Assembly (NCBI GenBank): GCA_003387805.1
Contig: QGSR01000137.1
Coordinates: forward strand, 1-5,607
Length of the DNA: 5,607 nt
Direction of reading: 5' to 3'
Source of the DNA: Bacillota bacterium
GTDB taxonomy: Bacteria; Bacillota; Limnochordia; Limnochordales; ZCTH02-B6
The notes beneath the pieces are model-generated. The model made no database searches. It had not been told where the DNA came from and was given only the letters and a program-made list of their open reading frames with translations. Position 1 is the first letter of the stretch; each line of letters begins with the position of its first letter. Below, piece by piece: positions 5,572 to 5,607 of the stretch. The translations under genes and the position numbers were made by a program.

Positions 5572-5607
5572 GCGCTGCGCCGCCCGCGGATCCCCTCCCC
5601 CGGCGGG

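Overview
The window reads as a chromosomal segment of a high-GC, endospore-forming member of the Firmicutes that probably also has an outer membrane. All supported genes lie on the minus strand, so the biological order runs from high to low coordinates: dacF-type carboxypeptidase, spoIIAA, spoIIAB, sigF, a GNAT acetyltransferase, exbB-like, exbD-like, and a TonB-like gene that runs off the left edge. The many long plus-strand open frames are GC-driven antisense shadows of these genes.

Right half (about 2645-5571) is a classical sporulation block. A secreted serine D-Ala-D-Ala carboxypeptidase of the DacF type is followed by the three-gene spoIIA operon: anti-anti-sigma factor SpoIIAA, anti-sigma factor/kinase SpoIIAB, and the first forespore sigma factor, sigma-F. 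Just upstream of spoIIAA, immediately after the dacF stop, is a sequence matching the Bacillus sigma-H consensus at every defined position. SpoIIAA and SpoIIAB overlap by 4 bases, and SpoIIAB and sigma-F are 6 bases apart, as expected for translationally coupled, stoichiometrically balanced partner-switching proteins. The key residues of both regulators are present, so the switch looks intact.

The 184-base gap at 2461-2644 separates sigF from the second half. It holds a GC-rich inverted repeat and an AT-rich patch but no gene I can support. The spoVA genes that often follow sigF in Bacilli are absent at this spot.

Left half (1-2460) carries a RimJ/RimL-like N-acetyltransferase and then an ExbB-ExbD-TonB set, a proton-driven inner-membrane motor with its periplasm-spanning arm. 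The TonB-like protein has the SxxxH signature in its single membrane helix and an extremely long acidic Glu-Pro linker. Its C-terminal domain is outside the window.

A TonB motor only makes sense in a cell with an outer membrane. Its position next to spoIIA therefore suggests a diderm sporulating lineage. The base composition would fit something like Limnochordia, but the taxonomic placement is inference, not read from a marker gene. No RNA genes, mobile elements or CRISPR arrays were seen.
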